From the NCBI RefSeq assembly GCF_042682565.1, contig NZ_JBHUIC010000003.1: a stretch of 64,000 bases of DNA; one strand, 5' to 3'. Positions 59,774 through 64,000 of the stretch are shown one piece after another. The notes beneath the pieces were generated by a model. The model was not told where the DNA came from. It ran no database searches and saw only the letters and a list, made by a program, of their open reading frames with translations. Position 1 is the stretch's first letter, and every line of letters starts with the position of its first letter. Both the position numbers and the translations under genes were made by a program. Origin of the DNA: Pistricoccus aurantiacus. GTDB lineage: Bacteria; Pseudomonadota; Gammaproteobacteria; Pseudomonadales; Halomonadaceae.

Positions 59774-60550
59774 TCAATAATCCCAGACTTTCCAGGGCGG
59801 ATTCTTTGTCCAGATGTCCTCGAGCACCATCTTGTCTCTCAAGGAATCCATGCTTTGCCAATAGCCTTGATGATGGTAATAACCGAGTTTTCCGCGCTCT
59901 ACCATCCGGTCCATGGGCTCGTTTTCCCAGACGCTTTGATCGTTATCGATCAAATCAAAGACCTCCGGCTCGCAGACGAAGAAGCCGCCATTGATCAGGC
60001 CACCGTCTCCGGCGCCTTTCTCGCGAAAGGTTCCGACCTTGTGGGTTTCTTCATTCAGGCGCAGGGCACCATATCGGCCGGGCTGGGTCACCGCCGTCAG
60101 CGTGCACCAGTTGTCCGAGGCTTTATGGGCTTTGACCAGCGCATTGATATCGACGTTGCTGACCCCGTCGCCGTAGGTCAGACAGAAAGGGCCATCGGAT
60201 AATAATTCGCGGGCATATTTGATACGTCCACCGGTCATGGCATCGGTGCCGGTGTTGAGAACCGTGACTTTCCAGTCTTCGTTCTTGCCCTGCAGCCATT
60301 CGATCTTGTTGTTTTTCAGATCGATGGTGAAATCCGTATTTTTTCCACGGTAATTAAGGAAATAATCGCGGATGTAGTCGACCTTGTATCCGCCAAGAAT
60401 GACAAAGTCATCGAAGCCATGGTGGGAGTACAGCTTCATTATGTGCCATAGAATCGGACGACCCCCTATTTCCACCATGGGTTTCGGACGAATCGATGTT
60501 TCTTCGCTGAGCCTGGTGCCATAGCCGCCGGCTAAAATAGCTACTTTCAT
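59774..60550 (-). CDS. rfbF: Glucose-1-phosphate cytidylyltransferase
   Basis: A 258-residue nucleotidyltransferase of the RfbF/AscA/DdhA family making CDP-glucose from CTP and glucose-1-phosphate. The N-terminal LAGGYGTRLSEETSIRPKPM (residues 6-25) holds the triphosphate loop and catalytic lysine, followed by VEIGGRPILWHIMK and the TYGDGVSNVDI metal site. Length and ending (WTKNPPWKVWDY) match the family. The ATG has AGAGGTGAG upstream. Its usual partner, CDP-glucose 4,6-dehydratase, is missing. Confidence 0.95.
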   Translation of the reverse strand: MKVAILAGGYGTRLSEETSIRPKPMVEIGGRPILWHIMKLYSHHGFDDFVILGGYKVDYIRDYFLNYRGKNTDFTIDLKNNKIEWLQGKNEDWKVTVLNTGTDAMTGGRIKYARELLSDGPFCLTYGDGVSNVDINALVKAHKASDNWCTLTAVTQPGRYGALRLNEETHKVGTFREKGAGDGGLINGGFFVCEPEVFDLIDNDQSVWENEPMDRMVERGKLGYYHHQGYWQSMDSLRDKMVLEDIWTKNPPWKVWDY

Positions 60551-60588
60551 GTCTCACCTCTTTCTTTTTTACTGGAATGGACTCTTTA

Positions 60589-61665
60589 TCAGGCAGTCTG
60601 TCTTTCCGGCGTCTTGACTGATCGGTCTATCCATTTCAGTGATTCTGAAAGACGACCCGAGTCGATATGCGACTGAAGTACCTGGAGGCGCATATACGAA
60701 GAAGTGCGGAAATCCGAGTCGGAAAACTGCATTCGCTGCAAGCCTTCGACCAACCCTTGAATGGAGTCGGATAGTGTCTTCAGCGGCTGGTAGTCGGGCG
60801 CGAGGCTGGCAAAAAGATCGAAGTCGACTTGATAGGAACGGCTATCGACCGGAGCATCGGTGTTGATGCTGACGGTTGTACCGGGAATCGCCTCCGCCAC
60901 GGCGGTTGCCAGATCGCGCACCTGATGATTGCGGGTATTCGATCCCGTGTTGACACTGAGGATTCTTCCGCCGTTATCGGCGTTGCGCTGTATCGCCCAG
61001 TCGATAGCGCGCGCCATGTCGGAGACATCGATCAAGGGGCGCCAGGGTGAGCCGTCGCTCAGGACGGTTATCTTTCCTTCGCTCAATGCGCCGGCGACGA
61101 AATCGTTGAGCACCAGGTCCAGACGCAGACGAGGAGACATGCCGCAAGCGGTTGCGAATCGCAGGCTGGTGATGACCATGTCGCCAGAAATATTCTCGAG
61201 TTCGGCTTCGGCACCAAACTTGGATTTTGCATAATCCGTCATCGGCGCAATCTGATCGCCTTCCCTGCGAGGCGCCCCGCTGGCAATGCCGTAAATACTG
61301 CAACTGGAGGCGAATACGAAATTCCTGACGCCGGCTTCAGCGGCTTTTCTTGCCATTGAGACCGTTGCATCCTGATTGATTTCTTTCGTGACAGTCGCGA
61401 AACGGCTTCCCATGGGATCGTTGGAAACCGCAGCGAGCTGTATGACGGCGGTATACTGTCTGAGCATGCTTACCGTGATATCGCGACTGTCACCAAAGAA
61501 CTGTTGTTCCAGATAACGCTCCGGCAAATCATTTACACCGGTCAGGCAGTGCGAGAAATAGGCGTTATCGTATCCATGAATAACCGCTTCCGGATGCTTG
61601 CGCGCGAGTTCCTCGATCAGAACCGGTCCGACATAGCCTAGATTTCCAACAACAAGGATTTTCAT
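60589..61665 (-). CDS. NAD-dependent epimerase/reductase (extended SDR)
   Basis: A 358-residue extended short-chain dehydrogenase. The dinucleotide motif is VVGNLGYVG (residues 5-13), and the catalytic region has SSCSIYG and YAKSK. A dehydratase would show Thr-Asp-Glu (STDEVYG), which is absent, so I favour epimerase or keto-reductase chemistry on a nucleotide sugar. The ATG at 61665 is chosen over a TTG at 61671. It lies 38 bp upstream of rfbF in the same leftward unit. Confidence 0.85.
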   Translation of the reverse strand: MKILVVGNLGYVGPVLIEELARKHPEAVIHGYDNAYFSHCLTGVNDLPERYLEQQFFGDSRDITVSMLRQYTAVIQLAAVSNDPMGSRFATVTKEINQDATVSMARKAAEAGVRNFVFASSCSIYGIASGAPRREGDQIAPMTDYAKSKFGAEAELENISGDMVITSLRFATACGMSPRLRLDLVLNDFVAGALSEGKITVLSDGSPWRPLIDVSDMARAIDWAIQRNADNGGRILSVNTGSNTRNHQVRDLATAVAEAIPGTTVSINTDAPVDSRSYQVDFDLFASLAPDYQPLKTLSDSIQGLVEGLQRMQFSDSDFRTSSYMRLQVLQSHIDSGRLSESLKWIDRSVKTPERQTA

Positions 61666-61765
61666 AATCAACTTACCTTACTCAAGACAGATCGATAGTT
61701 TTCAATAAAATTTCAAAATGAATGATTCGAAAAAATAATTACTGCTATAGGTTCCTGCTGGTGCT

Positions 61766-63805
61766 TCACTTCGAGGCAATGATGGTGTTGTTCTGTATCC
61801 ATCCGGCCTCCCTTATTTTTTGAAAAATATGCTCGATCAATAAGGTGGCACCAAAGCGACTCAAATGATTGTTGTCGTAATAAAGCGGTTTTCCATCAAT
61901 TTGCGCGACGCATCGGCCAGGTAGTCGTGTGTTACAAAAAAGTGACTCAGGCTTTATCTTCAACAGATTTTCGTGATCTTCGACTTGATCGAGTTGCTGG
62001 TAAGCTGAACGTGTGCGCTCCCTGAAAACCTGGTAGCTGGTGGAAAGCGGCGTGTCTCTCTTTTTGCCATAAAGTGCTTCCTTGGCTAAAAACTCGGGAA
62101 CGTCCCAGCCAGTCTCGGGAACCGGGTAGATCAAAACGACCTTTACACCGCTATTGACCAGGGTCGTGACGGTCTTCTTGATCAGTCCACCTACTGTTGT
62201 CACTCGATGAGGCGATGTCTCGTCGATCTCGTTGCCTAGCTTGCCGGACGGAACCGCATAAACTGCATCTTTCATCTCGACTCCGCCTTCCTGATTATCA
62301 AAGGGTACAGCTTCGAATTGTAAAGGATAACGGCCTAGCATAAAGACGATTTCTATATCGTTATTTTTTGTAATTAAATTCAGGGCCTCATTGTTAAATT
62401 TACCGCACTCTTCGCTATCACTTCGTGTATAGCCTGCCACAGGAAGGCAATTGGTAAAGACGAGTTGTTTAACACTCATCGCCAGGGTTTCTGCTTCTTT
62501 TGCAGTCGGCAAGACAAGCGGGGTAGCTTGACTATCGCCCCAAACGACTATTTTCTTTAAATATTCTTCGTTGAATTCGCAGGCGTCTTCCATGGCAATC
62601 GGATGGCCGGGCATCGCCTGGCAGCCCCTTCTGCCCAGATCACGATCGTCACGTACCGCGACGATCTCGAGAGCCTCCTCGCTAAGACGTGTGGGAACAC
62701 CCTCGGAATGCACGCCGTAGGCACTGAATCCGAGCATCAGGACCGTAGCCGCCAGCGCGCCGGAAAAAATATGCTTTCGGGTAAAGCGCTGTTTTTGCCG
62801 AAACGGCTGCTCCACGAATCGCCAGGTGATGTAAGCAAGCAGAAGCGAGAGCAGGCTGAGAAAGAGAAAATCGAGATGCGATGGCATGTCGAAGCTCCTT
62901 TCCCGAGCAAAGACAAAGATCGGCTGGTGCCATAGATAGGCGCTGTAACTGATAAGCCCTATACCGACCATGGGCTTCAGGCTGAGTAGCCTGCCTGCAA
63001 TGTTGTCCGTTCTCGCGAACAGGATTATCAGTGAGGCGCCCAGGACCGGCAGCACGGCCCACAGGCTGGGAAAAGGGGTGGTCTTGTCGAAAACGAGAAT
63101 CGAATAGACGATTAGTGCAAGGCCAGCAAGGCTTCCCAGATTATGAAGACGTTTCGAGACATTCAGTCTGCGCTCGTGCATGGCGATAGCAACGACAGAG
63201 CCTGCCAGCAATTCCCACGCCCGGGTGGGTAGTAGATAGAAGTTGGTGGAGGGATGAATTTCAGAAGCCCACTGAGCCAAGCCGAGACTGGCCAATAGCG
63301 CCAGACAGATCGTGGCCAAAAGATAAGGTCGCGTGAGAAATCCCAGCAGCAGCATCACCAACGGAAAAATGAAATAGAACTGCTCCTCGATGGCCAGACT
63401 CCAGGTATGCAGGAAGGGCTTCATTTCCGCCGCTCCCGCGAAGTAGTCTGTATCAAGCCAGTAGTAGAAATTTGATACGAACAGGTTTACAGCAATCAGG
63501 CTTTCGCTGAGGCTTTCGAACTCTTCCGGCAGCATCCAATTCCACGCCAGAACGAGGGAAACCAGGCTCACGAAGAAAAGGGCGGGCAATATCCTGCGAG
63601 CTCGTCTTTCATAGAAGTTGATGATTGAAAAGTTCTTTTTCCGGATCTCAGCGTAAATGATACCGGTTATGAGGTAGCCGCTGATCACGAAAAAGATATC
63701 GACTCCGACGAAACCACCGCTTACAACGCCGAAGCCCGCATGAAACAGGATGACGGGGATGACCGCAACGGCTCTTAATCCATCGACTTCTGGACGATAA
63801 TTCAT
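61766..63805 (-). CDS. Acyltransferase-3/SGNH fusion protein (OafA-like)
   Basis: A 679-residue polysaccharide O-acyltransferase. Residues 1-345 form the ten-helix acyltransferase-3 domain (RPEVDGLRAVAV, FHAGF, LHTWSLAIEEQFYF at 132-145, YLWHQPIF). A linker leads to a periplasmic SGNH domain with GDSQ (Ser425) and the DNNH motif (Asp644, His647). Such fusions pass an acetyl group from cytosolic acetyl-CoA to extracellular sugars, for instance O-antigen. Base composition is lower in GC than the core genome here. It is the first complete gene of the sugar cluster within the window; upstream DNA to the window end is AT-rich. Confidence 0.93.
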   Translation of the reverse strand: MNYRPEVDGLRAVAVIPVILFHAGFGVVSGGFVGVDIFFVISGYLITGIIYAEIRKKNFSIINFYERRARRILPALFFVSLVSLVLAWNWMLPEEFESLSESLIAVNLFVSNFYYWLDTDYFAGAAEMKPFLHTWSLAIEEQFYFIFPLVMLLLGFLTRPYLLATICLALLASLGLAQWASEIHPSTNFYLLPTRAWELLAGSVVAIAMHERRLNVSKRLHNLGSLAGLALIVYSILVFDKTTPFPSLWAVLPVLGASLIILFARTDNIAGRLLSLKPMVGIGLISYSAYLWHQPIFVFARERSFDMPSHLDFLFLSLLSLLLAYITWRFVEQPFRQKQRFTRKHIFSGALAATVLMLGFSAYGVHSEGVPTRLSEEALEIVAVRDDRDLGRRGCQAMPGHPIAMEDACEFNEEYLKKIVVWGDSQATPLVLPTAKEAETLAMSVKQLVFTNCLPVAGYTRSDSEECGKFNNEALNLITKNNDIEIVFMLGRYPLQFEAVPFDNQEGGVEMKDAVYAVPSGKLGNEIDETSPHRVTTVGGLIKKTVTTLVNSGVKVVLIYPVPETGWDVPEFLAKEALYGKKRDTPLSTSYQVFRERTRSAYQQLDQVEDHENLLKIKPESLFCNTRLPGRCVAQIDGKPLYYDNNHLSRFGATLLIEHIFQKIREAGWIQNNTIIASK

Positions 63806-64000
63806 ATAAACGCCTAGCCTTATTTACATTTCATAGCATTTTTGCAACACGGCTTAACCGTTTATTATCAGCTATAATTACCCTCCTATGCATAACTGTT
63901 ATTTCTCAAAAATTTAGTGCTATCGAAGCAGTTTTTTTATGTAAAAAATGTAGTAAAAAAATAAAATTTTTATTTCATTTAATAGCACTTATGATTTTAA
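63806..64000. other. AT-rich non-coding end of window
   Basis: About 195 bp with long A and T runs and no convincing open frame. Leftward, TTGCAA and TAAATA about 15-16 bp apart could be a promoter for the acyltransferase gene. Nothing else is recognisable. Confidence 0.4.

Overview
The window is a GC-rich bacterial chromosome segment with tightly packed genes, strong AGGAGG-type ribosome binding sites and many 4-nt ATGA overlaps. The gene content (HrpA, MlaA, FadD, an acyl-CoA dehydrogenase with a PsrA-type box, an HsbR/HsbA-like pair, PhhB, YcgN, YedI, YebE-like) points to a gammaproteobacterium. I infer an aerobic member of the Halomonadaceae or a relative, but no rRNA or other taxonomic marker lies in the window. 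I recognised no tRNA, rRNA, CRISPR array or intact insertion sequence.

Layout. 0.1-1.6 kb: an arsR-acr3 arsenite efflux operon, leftward, with a promoter/operator that predicts a leaderless arsR mRNA. 1.8-7.5 kb: ycgN preceded by three hairpin-forming repeats, oligopeptidase B, then a small membrane protein, a von Willebrand A protein and a class II glutamine amidotransferase in one transcript. 7.7-19.9 kb: housekeeping and lipid genes: fadD, a metallo-beta-lactamase/double rhodanese protein, hrpA, a FabH-like synthase, mlaA, a PP2C response regulator with its STAS partner, and transaldolase. 20.0-25.6 kb: two MFS transporters around an AsmA-like giant envelope protein, and phhB. 25.7-29.6 kb: thiolase diverging from an acyl-CoA synthetase and an SDR dehydrogenase, probably short- or branched-chain acyl-CoA catabolism, with a LiuR-like palindrome between them. 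29.6-31.0 kb: an AT-rich patch with a YkvI-type transporter and a possible mobile-element scar. 31.0-39.7 kb: LysE exporter, AraC regulator, acyl-CoA dehydrogenase with promoter and PsrA-like box, cell-wall hydrolase, TerB-like protein, CobO, PQQ-type sugar dehydrogenase, YedI and a phosphoribosyltransferase.

39.9-44.2 kb: a formate dehydrogenase module (large FdhF with iron-sulfur domains, DUF1641 protein, FdhD) without NADH- or quinone-reactive subunits. 44.1-56.5 kb, leftward: one long overlapping operon for a complete alternative complex III (ActABCDEF), an uncharacterised membrane protein, a SCO copper chaperone and a caa3-type oxidase (subunits II, I, III, IV). The oxidase carries the A2-type Tyr-Ser motif. 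Together these would move electrons from quinol to oxygen without a bc1 complex.

56.7-63.8 kb, leftward: a surface-polysaccharide cluster of lower GC: acyltransferase-SGNH protein, SDR epimerase/reductase, glucose-1-phosphate cytidylyltransferase, SAF-domain oxidoreductase, RmlC-like epimerase and glycosyltransferase, ending in a clear terminator. It makes a CDP-glucose donor but has no recognisable CDP-glucose 4,6-dehydratase, so it may encode an undescribed sugar pathway. This cluster and the unassigned protein of the respiratory operon are the best candidates for new biology here.
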